Positions 1 to 5,498 of a stretch of DNA of 6,524 bases are shown piece by piece; within the stretch, counting starts at the first letter, position 1, and every line of letters starts with the position of its first letter. Source of the DNA: Polynucleobacter meluiroseus (lineage in GTDB: Bacteria; Pseudomonadota; Gammaproteobacteria; Burkholderiales; Burkholderiaceae); the NCBI GenBank assembly GCA_945867755.1, contig CAMBJN010000081.1, positions 1 through 6,524 of the forward strand. The letters are read 5' to 3'. The notes beneath the pieces are model-generated. The model saw only the letters and a list, made by a program, of their open reading frames with translations, did not search any database and was not told the origin of the DNA. Made by a program: the position numbers and the translations under genes.

Positions 1-30
1 CGTTATCGCCAAAAGCACGGCAAAAAGTAA
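1..30 (+). CDS. 3' end of an upstream gene (possibly alaC-type aminotransferase), partial
   Basis: Frame 1 reads Arg-Tyr-Arg-Gln-Lys-His-Gly-Lys-Lys and then TAA at 28-30, so this is probably the C-terminal tail of a gene that begins before the window. A basic tail of the type RYRQ-x-HG resembles the end of the AlaC-like alanine aminotransferases that commonly precede hom in Burkholderiales. That identification comes from remembered gene order plus nine residues and is weak. If correct, the enzyme is a cytosolic PLP-dependent transaminase. The 98-base gap to hom leaves room for a separate hom promoter but does not rule out read-through. Confidence 0.45.
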   Translation, partial: RYRQKHGKK

Positions 31-128
31 GTTAATTGCTTGCAGATATCGGCAATAAATAAGCAGCAGCAATAAATAAGCAACATTAAATTTTATTTTC
101 ACCTTTAATTAAGTCAGAGTTTTTAGTT
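31..128 (+). promoter_or_regulatory. AT-rich leader region upstream of hom
   Basis: This is the only gap above 30 bases in the window, so it is the natural place for the promoter of the hom-thrC-mobB-moeA-moaDE unit. It is strongly AT-rich. TTGCTT at 36-41 resembles a -35 box, but the AT-rich bases 15-17 further on match a -10 box only poorly, so no promoter is called with certainty. It holds a 17-bp tandem repeat (52-85) and a weak 6-bp inverted repeat, ATTAAA at 85-90 against TTTAAT at 104-109. There is no threonine- or isoleucine-rich leader peptide and no G+C-rich hairpin with a T-run, so classical thr attenuation is not seen. AGAG at 116-119 is the only Shine-Dalgarno-like element before the hom ATG and is weak. 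Confidence 0.35.
52..85 (+). repeat. 17-bp tandem direct repeat, two copies
   Basis: GCAATAAATAAGCAGCA (52-68) is followed immediately by GCAATAAATAAGCAACA (69-85). The copies match at 16 of 17 positions, differing only at G66 versus A83. The pair lies 43 bases upstream of the hom start codon and about 20 bases after the upstream stop. It may be a simple slippage duplication in AT-rich DNA, or two sites for a regulator on the same face of the helix after about 1.6 turns. Nothing in the sequence decides between these. Confidence 0.85.
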
Positions 129-1439
129 ATGAAACCTATTCAAGTTGGCCTTCTAGGCATCGGTACTGTTGGCGGTGGCGTGTTCAATGTGCTTGAACGC
201 AACCAAGAAGAAATCACTCGTCGCGCTGGTCGTGGCATTCAGATCCACACAGTTGCTGACCTTGATACCAAGCGTGCCGAGGCATTGGTCAAGGGTCGTG
301 CCAAAGTTGTGGGTGATGCCAAGCAAGTTGTGAATGATCCTGAAATTGACGTAGTCATTGAGTTGATCGGCGGCTATGGCATTGCTAAAGAATTAGTCTT
401 GGCTGCGATCAACAATGGCAAGCACGTGGTGACTGCCAATAAAGCACTATTGGCTGTTCATGGAAACGAAATCTTTACCGCTGCTCAAGCCAAGGGTGTG
501 ACAGTCAACTTTGAAGCTGCAGTTGCTGGTGGTATTCCAATCATCAAAGCCTTGCGTGAGGGTTTGACTGCTAACCGCATTGAATGGATTGCCGGCATCA
601 TCAACGGCACCACGAATTTTATTTTGTCTGAAATGCGCGACAAGGGCTTGGACTTTGACGTTGCTTTAAAGGAAGCTCAGCGCTTGGGTTACGCAGAAGC
701 TGATCCGACATTTGATATTGAAGGTGTAGACGCTGCTCATAAGGCCACCATCATGAGTGCGATTGCGTTTGGTATTCCGATGCAATTTGATAAGGCTCAT
801 ATTGAAGGCATCACCAAGCTCTCAGCAATCGATATCAAATATGCTGAGCAATTGGGTTATCGCATCAAGTTATTGGGTATCACCAAAAAAACCAAAGATG
901 GCATTGAGTTGCGTGTTCATCCAACCTTGATTCCAACCAAACGTTTGATTGCAAACGTTGAAGGCGCCATGAACGCAGTTCAGGTGATGGGTGATGCGGT
1001 CGGGACAACCCTTTACTACGGTAAAGGTGCAGGTGCAGAACCAACCGCTTCAGCTGTGATTGCAGATTTGGTTGATGTGGCTCGTTTACAAACAGCCGGT
1101 CCTGAACATCGCGTGCCTCATTTGGCCTTCCAACCAGGCTCAATGGTCAATACAACCATCATGCCGATGGGCGAGATCACCACCAGCTACTACTTGCGTT
1201 TGCGTGTTGCAGACGTGACAGGAGTTTTGGCGGACATCACCCGTATTTTGGCTGATAACAGTATTTCAATTGATGCCATGTTGCAACGTGAAGCGGGTGA
1301 TGGTGAAAATCAAACCGATCTCATCATGTTGACGCATGAGACCAAAGAGAAAAATATTTTGGCTGCTATTACCAAGGTTGAGGCTTTGAAAACTGTTGAA
1401 GGTTCAGTCACAAAAATTCGTTTAGAAAACTTAAGTTAA
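129..1439 (+). CDS. hom: homoserine dehydrogenase
   Basis: Homoserine dehydrogenase (EC 1.1.1.3) reduces L-aspartate 4-semialdehyde to L-homoserine with NAD(P)H in the cytosol, the branch-point step to threonine and methionine. The 436-residue protein is the usual length for the monofunctional form; no aspartokinase is fused. An N-terminal Rossmann fold carries the dinucleotide loop G10-I-G12-T-V-G15. The TANK motif is at 102-105. The family signature spans 183-205, with Glu190, Asp201 and Lys205 at the spacing of the known substrate-binding and catalytic residues. A C-terminal ACT domain from about 354 to 432 is the usual site of threonine feedback inhibition. The ATG at 129 puts the glycine loop at the normal distance from the N-terminus, although its ribosome-binding site is weak. 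It is the first gene of the unit, 12 bases before thrC. Identification is secure. Confidence 0.97.
   Translation: MKPIQVGLLGIGTVGGGVFNVLERNQEEITRRAGRGIQIHTVADLDTKRAEALVKGRAKVVGDAKQVVNDPEIDVVIELIGGYGIAKELVLAAINNGKHVVTANKALLAVHGNEIFTAAQAKGVTVNFEAAVAGGIPIIKALREGLTANRIEWIAGIINGTTNFILSEMRDKGLDFDVALKEAQRLGYAEADPTFDIEGVDAAHKATIMSAIAFGIPMQFDKAHIEGITKLSAIDIKYAEQLGYRIKLLGITKKTKDGIELRVHPTLIPTKRLIANVEGAMNAVQVMGDAVGTTLYYGKGAGAEPTASAVIADLVDVARLQTAGPEHRVPHLAFQPGSMVNTTIMPMGEITTSYYLRLRVADVTGVLADITRILADNSISIDAMLQREAGDGENQTDLIMLTHETKEKNILAAITKVEALKTVEGSVTKIRLENLS
940..959 (+). repeat. inverted repeat inside hom (8-bp stem, 4-base loop)
   Basis: AACGTTTG (940-947) and CAAACGTT (952-959) are perfect reverse complements separated by ATTG, in codons for residues 271-277 of Hom. 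The left arm is also part of the 10-bp palindrome CAAACGTTTG at 938-947. No T-run follows and the stem is AT-rich, so it is not a terminator. A chance origin is likely. Confidence 0.6.
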
Positions 1440-1451
1440 TTTAATTACGCA

Positions 1452-2897
1452 ATGCACTACATTTCAACCCGTGGTCATAACGCCCATCAAACGTTTTCAG
1501 AAATCCTTCTAGGCGGCTTGGCCGCTGACGGAGGTTTGTATTTGCCTGTTAAGTATCCTCAGGTCACGCCAGCGCAGCTAGATGCTTGGCGAGTATTGTC
1601 ATACGCTGATTTAGCATTCGAAGTTTTGAGCCTCTATTGTGATGACATTCCTCAAGAAGACCTCAGAGCTTTGGTCAGAAAAACCTACACTGCTGAAGTT
1701 TATTGCAATGGTCGTGTTGATGATTTGGCAAAAGACATCACACCGATTCATTGGTTAGGCGATGAGCAGGGAACTCGCTTGGGCTTATTGAGTTTGTCCA
1801 ATGGCCCAACATTGGCATTCAAAGATATGGCCATGCAATTACTGGGTAACTTATTTGAGTACACCTTGAATAAGCAAGGGCAAGAATTGAATATCTTGGG
1901 CGCTACCTCTGGTGACACTGGCAGCGCCGCTGAGTACGCGATGCGCGGTAAAAAAGGTGTGCGTGTTTTCATGCTCTCACCCAAGGGCAAGATGAGCTCC
2001 TTTCAAGTGGCCCAGATGTATTCTTTGCAAGACGAAAATATTTATAACATTGCCATTGATGGTGTCTTCGATGATGCTCAAGACATTGTTAAAGCCGTGA
2101 GCAATGATCATGCATTCAAAGCCCGTCAAAAAATTGGTACTGTGAACTCAATCAATTGGGCTCGCGTGGTGGCTCAGGTCGTTTATTACTTCCAAGGTTA
2201 TTTGTTGGCCACCAAAAACAGTACTGAGAAAGTTTCATTCTGTGTTCCATCAGGCAACTTCGGTAACGTTTGCGCTGGCCACATTGCCCGCATGATGGGT
2301 TTGCCTATTGAAAAATTAGTGGTGGCCACCAATGAGAACGATGTTTTGGATGAGTTCTTTAAAACTGGTGTTTACAGGGCACGTAAATCAGCAGAAACTT
2401 TCCATACCACCAGCCCGTCCATGGATATTTCTAAGGCAAGTAACTTTGAACGCTTTGTCTATGACTTGATGGACCGTGATGGCGTAAAAACTGCGCAGAT
2501 GTTCAAGGATGTTGAGACCAAGGGTGGTTTTGATTTATCACAAGATCCTGCGTATAAAAATATTGCTCAATATGGTTTTGTCTCTGGCAAGAGTACTCAC
2601 CTCAATCGCTTAGACACCATCAGAGACATGCATTCTAAGTACGGTGTGATGATCGATACACACACGGCGGACGGCGTTAAAGTTGCCCGCGAAAATCTAC
2701 AAAGCAATATCCCAATGTTAGTTTTAGAGACAGCGCTGCCGATTAAATTTGCAGAGACAATCGAAGAAGCACTTGGCAGAACACCCGATCGTCCAGCATC
2801 ATTCATTGGCATTGAAGACAAGCCGCAGCGCGTTGTTGAAATGCCGGCGGATGTTCATCAAGTAAAAGATTTCGTTGCTGGCCACACGGGTTTGTGA
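1452..2897 (+). CDS. thrC: threonine synthase
   Basis: Threonine synthase (EC 4.2.3.1) is a PLP enzyme that converts O-phospho-L-homoserine and water to L-threonine and phosphate, the last step of the pathway. The N-terminus (YISTRG at 3-8, then FSEILLGGLAADGGLYLP at 15-32) is the typical N-terminal domain of the E. coli/yeast-type enzymes. The PLP-binding lysine is Lys124 in TLAFKDMAMQ. ATSGDTGSAA at 151-160 and PSGNFGN at 266-272 are the conserved cofactor and phosphate-binding loops, and VNSINWAR (231-238) and DTHTADG (402-408) are further family signatures. At 481 residues it is longer than E. coli ThrC but usual for Burkholderiales. The ATG lies 12 bases after the hom stop with no clear Shine-Dalgarno sequence, which suggests translational coupling. 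The stop is 3 bases before mobB. Identification is secure. Confidence 0.97.
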   Translation: MHYISTRGHNAHQTFSEILLGGLAADGGLYLPVKYPQVTPAQLDAWRVLSYADLAFEVLSLYCDDIPQEDLRALVRKTYTAEVYCNGRVDDLAKDITPIHWLGDEQGTRLGLLSLSNGPTLAFKDMAMQLLGNLFEYTLNKQGQELNILGATSGDTGSAAEYAMRGKKGVRVFMLSPKGKMSSFQVAQMYSLQDENIYNIAIDGVFDDAQDIVKAVSNDHAFKARQKIGTVNSINWARVVAQVVYYFQGYLLATKNSTEKVSFCVPSGNFGNVCAGHIARMMGLPIEKLVVATNENDVLDEFFKTGVYRARKSAETFHTTSPSMDISKASNFERFVYDLMDRDGVKTAQMFKDVETKGGFDLSQDPAYKNIAQYGFVSGKSTHLNRLDTIRDMHSKYGVMIDTHTADGVKVARENLQSNIPMLVLETALPIKFAETIEEALGRTPDRPASFIGIEDKPQRVVEMPADVHQVKDFVAGHTGL

Positions 2898-2900
2898 TTT

Positions 2901-3488
2901 ATGAGCCAAGTTCAAGTTCAACAAAACTCGCTAACGAAGACTAAGAGCTCTTTGCCTATCGTTGGATTTGTTGCCTACTCTGGGACTGGCAAAACAACCT
3001 TGATCGAGCAGTTGATCACATTCTTGACCGAGAGATCCTATAAGGTTTCAGTCATTAAACACACGCACCATCATTTTGACATTGATAAACCTGGCAAAGA
3101 TTCTTATCGCCATCGCGAAGCCGGCGCCTCTGAAGTTCTAATGATTTCTGATCAGCGTTGGGTGTTGATGCATGAACTTAGGCAAAGCTCCGAACCCACT
3201 ATTGAACAACAGCTAAGCATGCTGTCCCCTTGTGACTTGGTAATTGTTGAAGGTTTCAAAAATGCCAATATTCCAAAAATTGAATTATGGCGCTTTGAGC
3301 ATGACGAATGCGCAGCCAATCCTCTTAAAGCCAATCAAGATAACTTGATTCAAGCGCTTGCTTACCCAGGCGGCATCGATGCTGTGAACAAGCCAGATTT
3401 AACAAGAGATATTCCGGTGCTTGATTTGAATAATATTGAAGAGATGGCACAACAAGTCCTTTCAATAGCCGGTGTTTTAGCAAAGTAA
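2901..3488 (+). CDS. mobB: molybdopterin-guanine dinucleotide biosynthesis adapter MobB
   Basis: MobB is a small P-loop GTP-binding protein that associates with MobA, the enzyme that attaches GMP to Mo-molybdopterin to give the MGD cofactor of DMSO-reductase-family enzymes. It is an accessory rather than essential factor in E. coli. The 195-residue protein has its nucleotide-binding loop at 25-33 (AYSGTGKTT). The usual first Gly of the Walker A motif is Ala25, as also recalled for E. coli MobB, so this is a family trait and not a defect. VIKHTHHHFDIDKPGKDSYR at 51-70 followed by REAGA at 72-76 is the MobB hallmark, and VEGFK at 116-120 is the conserved segment in the Walker B region. About 19 variable residues precede the core, normal or slightly long for the family. 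The start codon is 3 bases after thrC, so coupled translation is likely. No mobA lies in the window. Confidence 0.93.
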   Translation: MSQVQVQQNSLTKTKSSLPIVGFVAYSGTGKTTLIEQLITFLTERSYKVSVIKHTHHHFDIDKPGKDSYRHREAGASEVLMISDQRWVLMHELRQSSEPTIEQQLSMLSPCDLVIVEGFKNANIPKIELWRFEHDECAANPLKANQDNLIQALAYPGGIDAVNKPDLTRDIPVLDLNNIEEMAQQVLSIAGVLAK

Positions 3489-3512
3489 GCCTAAAACCAT
3501 TAGACTCGGACG

Positions 3513-4751
3513 ATGTCGCAAGCCATGAACAAACCTCCCATGAAAACTGCTGCTGAGGCCCTTGAGCATTTGTTGGCTCAAGCAATGCCTGTGGCTGATA
3601 TTGAGCTGGTCAGCACTCAAGATGCTTTGGGCAGAATCTTGGCCGACGACATGCTGAGTCAAGTAGATGTTCCGCCGATGAACAATACCCAGATGGATGG
3701 TTATGCTGTTCGAGTGGCGGATGTTCAAACAGCGGGACAAAGTTTTGCGGTTTCTCAACGCATTCCGGCTGGGCATGTTGGCACAGAACTCACATCAGGC
3801 ACGATTGCCAGAATTTTCACCGGCGCCACCATTCCGCCTGGTGCCGATGCGGTGGTCATGCAGGAAGATTGCATTGTGAACGGTGATCAGGTCACCATTC
3901 AAGAAGTTCCTAAGCAAGGTCAATGGATTCGCCTACAGGGTGAAGATTTAAAAGCAGGGGACGTGGCTTTAAGCAAGGGAACCTATCTCAGGGTTCAAGA
4001 GTTAGGTGTTGCTGCTTCTGCTGGATATCATCAACTACCAGTGACTAAAAAAATCAAAGTGGCTGCTTTTTTCACTGGGGATGAGTTGACTCTGCCAGGT
4101 CATCCACTGAAGCCTGGCGCTATTTATAACTCCAATCGAGATACTCTCTTGGCATGCATTCGTTCATTGGGTTGTGAAGCAACTGACTTGGGGATCGTGC
4201 CCGATACTTTAGAAGCTACCCGAGATGCTTTGCGACGCGCCAGCAAAGATCATGATTTGATCATCACCTCTGGAGGGGTGTCGGTCGGTGAAGAGGATCA
4301 CATCAAGCCAGCCGTGAATACTGAAGGTCGCTTAGATATGTGGCAAATTGCGATCAAGCCAGGCAAACCGTTGGCCTTTGGTGCCGTTCGAAAGCAGGGC
4401 GCTGAGCATCTAGAAACTTGGTTCATGGGGTTGCCAGGTAATCCAGTATCTAGTTTTGTCACATTCCTTTTATTTGTGAGACCTTTCATCGCCAAATTAC
4501 AAGGTCGAACATCGACCTTGGCGCCATCAATGATGATTCGCGCAGATTTTGACTGGCCTAAGGCTGATCGCCGCAACGAGTTTTTACGTGTGCGCATCAA
4601 CACCCAAGGCGGATTGGATTTATTCCCTAACCAAAGCTCAGGCGTTTTAACCAGCGCCTCATGGGCGGATGGTTTGGTTGATAACCCACCACTGCAAGCA
4701 ATCAAGCCTGGTGATATGGTGAAGTACATCCCCTTTGCAGGAATGATTTAA
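3513..4751 (+). CDS. moeA: molybdopterin molybdenumtransferase MoeA
   Basis: MoeA (EC 2.10.1.1) inserts molybdate into adenylylated molybdopterin, giving Mo-molybdopterin in the cytosol. The 412-residue length and four-domain layout are typical. Family residues are intact at the expected offsets from E. coli: Asp62 in MDGYAV, Thr103 in FTGATIPPGAD, Glu191 in FFTGDEL, Asp262 in SGGVSVGEEDH, and Pro308 and Pro311 in GLPGNPVSS. The MoCF-like molybdopterin-binding domain covers roughly 180-325 and the C-terminal domain IV about 335-412. It starts 24 bases after mobB. In-frame ATGs at 3513, 3525 and 3540 are all possible starts; none has a strong Shine-Dalgarno sequence, and the conserved domain begins around residue 11, so the true N-terminus is uncertain by up to nine residues. 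MoeA acts just after MoaD/MoaE, encoded next. Confidence 0.96.
   Translation: MSQAMNKPPMKTAAEALEHLLAQAMPVADIELVSTQDALGRILADDMLSQVDVPPMNNTQMDGYAVRVADVQTAGQSFAVSQRIPAGHVGTELTSGTIARIFTGATIPPGADAVVMQEDCIVNGDQVTIQEVPKQGQWIRLQGEDLKAGDVALSKGTYLRVQELGVAASAGYHQLPVTKKIKVAAFFTGDELTLPGHPLKPGAIYNSNRDTLLACIRSLGCEATDLGIVPDTLEATRDALRRASKDHDLIITSGGVSVGEEDHIKPAVNTEGRLDMWQIAIKPGKPLAFGAVRKQGAEHLETWFMGLPGNPVSSFVTFLLFVRPFIAKLQGRTSTLAPSMMIRADFDWPKADRRNEFLRVRINTQGGLDLFPNQSSGVLTSASWADGLVDNPPLQAIKPGDMVKYIPFAGMI
4038..4078 (+). repeat. imperfect inverted repeat with A/T runs inside moeA
   Basis: CCAGTG (4038-4043) is complementary to CACTGG (4073-4078). Inside that, six of the seven A residues at 4047-4053 can pair with the T6 run at 4067-4072, leaving a small bulge around 4044-4047 and a 13-base loop. 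It encodes residues 176-189 of MoeA, where lysines (AAA) and phenylalanines (TTT, TTC) are part of the conserved fold, so protein constraint alone may explain the runs. Function is unknown. Confidence 0.45.
4500..4520 (+). repeat. perfect inverted repeat inside moeA (9-bp stem, 3-base loop)
   Basis: CAAGGTCGA (4500-4508) and TCGACCTTG (4512-4520) are exact reverse complements around the loop ACA. The DNA encodes Gln330 to Leu336 at the start of the C-terminal domain. Transcribed on either strand it would form a tight hairpin with about half G-C pairs. No T-run follows on the plus strand, so it does not look like an intrinsic terminator, and no other copy was noticed in the window. It may be chance, an RNA processing or pausing element, or a protein-binding palindrome. 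Confidence 0.7.
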
Positions 4752-4760
4752 GCTATCACT

Positions 4761-5018
4761 ATGAAAGTAACCATTAAATTCTTTGCCTCTTTGCGCGAGA
4801 CCTTAAAAATATCAGAAGAGCAGTTCGATGTTCCTGCGTCGGTGAAAACTTTGACAGAGTTGCGCCATCATTTGATGAGCAGGGGTGCATCATGGGCTGA
4901 AGCATTGGCAGAAGGCAAAGCGGTGCGCATGGCTTTGAACCACCAAATGGTTGAAGGTGATACAGCATTAGTTGATCAAGCTGAAGTGGCCTTCTTTCCT
5001 CCAGTGACGGGCGGATAA
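4761..5018 (+). CDS. moaD: molybdopterin synthase sulfur-carrier subunit MoaD
   Basis: MoaD is the small ubiquitin-like subunit of molybdopterin synthase. Its C-terminal glycine is adenylylated by MoeB and converted to a thiocarboxylate, which donates sulfur to cyclic pyranopterin monophosphate. The 85-residue protein has the beta-grasp pattern: a first strand VTIKFFASLRE near 3-13, the conserved VRMALNHQMV at about 55-64, and the diagnostic end FFPPVTGG at 78-85 with the Gly84-Gly85 terminus intact. It begins 9 bases after the moeA stop; AGGA at 4739-4742 is too far upstream (18 bases) to be an ideal ribosome-binding site, so coupling from moeA is likely. The stop codon is 2 bases before moaE, its obligate partner. 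Identification is secure despite the short length. Confidence 0.95.
   Translation: MKVTIKFFASLRETLKISEEQFDVPASVKTLTELRHHLMSRGASWAEALAEGKAVRMALNHQMVEGDTALVDQAEVAFFPPVTGG
5010..5015 (+). promoter_or_regulatory. ribosome-binding site of moaE inside the moaD 3' end
   Basis: GGCGGA lies 5 bases before the moaE ATG and is the best Shine-Dalgarno match before any gene in this window. The same six bases are the two final glycine codons of moaD (GGC GGA), so one short element serves both the catalytic tail of MoaD and initiation of MoaE. Confidence 0.65.
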
Positions 5019-5020
5019 AT

Positions 5021-5470
5021 ATGCCGGTGCGTATTCAAACCCAAGATTTTGATCTTTCACAAGAGATCAAGCAATTAAGAGCCGGTGATGCACGTGTTGG
5101 TGCGGTAGCCACTTTTGTGGGCACGGTGCGTGATCGCAATGACGGTTCTGATGTTGCCGCAATGACTTTAGAGCACTATCCAGGCATGACCGAAAAGTCA
5201 CTTGAGGAAATCATTGAAAAAGCCAAAGCTCGTTGGGATATTTTTGATGTCTTGATCATCCATCGAGTGGGCTCGTTGAATATTGAAGACCAAATCGTTT
5301 TAACGGCAGTGACCAGTGCTCATCGTGGCGAAGCGTTTGCTGCTTGCGAATATGTGATGGACTACCTCAAGACCTTAGCGCCATTCTGGAAAAAAGAAGA
5401 TACCCCTGAAGGAGCTCGTTGGGTCGATGCACGCTTAAGCGATGATGAAGCTCTGAAAAAGTGGCAGTAA
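5021..5470 (+). CDS. moaE: molybdopterin synthase catalytic subunit MoaE
   Basis: MoaE is the large subunit of molybdopterin synthase (EC 2.8.1.12). The MoaD-MoaE heterotetramer transfers two sulfurs to cyclic pyranopterin monophosphate to make the dithiolene of molybdopterin in the cytosol. The 149 residues are the normal length. Hallmarks are FVGTVRDRNDG (32-42) with Arg37, LEHYPGM (50-56), the His101-Arg102 pair in SAHRGEAF, and MDYLKTLAPFWKKE (113-126) with Lys117 and Lys124. These match E. coli Arg39, His103-Arg104, Lys119 and Lys126 with a constant offset of two. The start is fixed by a good ribosome-binding site and a 2-base gap after moaD, consistent with stoichiometric co-expression. 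It is the last gene of the plus-strand unit; no terminator hairpin is visible after it. Confidence 0.96.
   Translation: MPVRIQTQDFDLSQEIKQLRAGDARVGAVATFVGTVRDRNDGSDVAAMTLEHYPGMTEKSLEEIIEKAKARWDIFDVLIIHRVGSLNIEDQIVLTAVTSAHRGEAFAACEYVMDYLKTLAPFWKKEDTPEGARWVDARLSDDEALKKWQ
5049..5070 (+). repeat. inverted repeat near the 5' end of moaE (7-bp stem, 8-base loop)
   Basis: TTGATCT (5049-5055) and AGATCAA (5064-5070) are exact reverse complements around an 8-base loop, 28 bases after the moaE start codon. A U-G pair (5048 with 5071) could lengthen it by one in RNA. It is AT-rich and is likely to be a chance feature of codons for Phe10 to Lys17, although its position could affect early elongation. Confidence 0.5.
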
Positions 5471-5498
5471 CAACAACTCTTCTAAATACTCAAGCAAA

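Noticed and set aside
36..62. Short TTG-initiated frame before hom as a possible thr leader peptide
   Set aside because: It reads only eight codons with one isoleucine and no threonine, and no terminator/antiterminator hairpins follow.
880..1143. Minus-strand open frame in hom
   Set aside because: Antisense to conserved Hom residues and without motifs; a reading-frame shadow.
1798..1815. CCAATG/CATTGG inverted repeat in thrC
   Set aside because: Only 6 bp with a 6-base loop in coding DNA; expected by chance in a window of this size.
2921..2997. Defective Walker A motif in MobB because its first glycine is alanine
   Set aside because: E. coli MobB, as I recall it, has the same alanine before the loop; the GTGKTT core is intact, so this is normal for the family.
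3489..3512. Molybdenum-cofactor riboswitch upstream of moeA
   Set aside because: Only 24 bases lie between mobB and moeA, far too few for the Moco RNA motif, and the hom leader shows no such structure either.
3477..3776. Minus-strand open frames over the mobB-moeA junction (3325-3585 and 3477-3776)
   Set aside because: They overlap each other and two conserved plus-strand genes, with no family motif and no ribosome-binding site that stands out.
4298..4729. 143-codon open frame on the minus strand within moeA
   Set aside because: It lies entirely antisense to the well-conserved moeA, has no recognisable domain and its product looks low-complexity and basic, as expected of a shadow frame.
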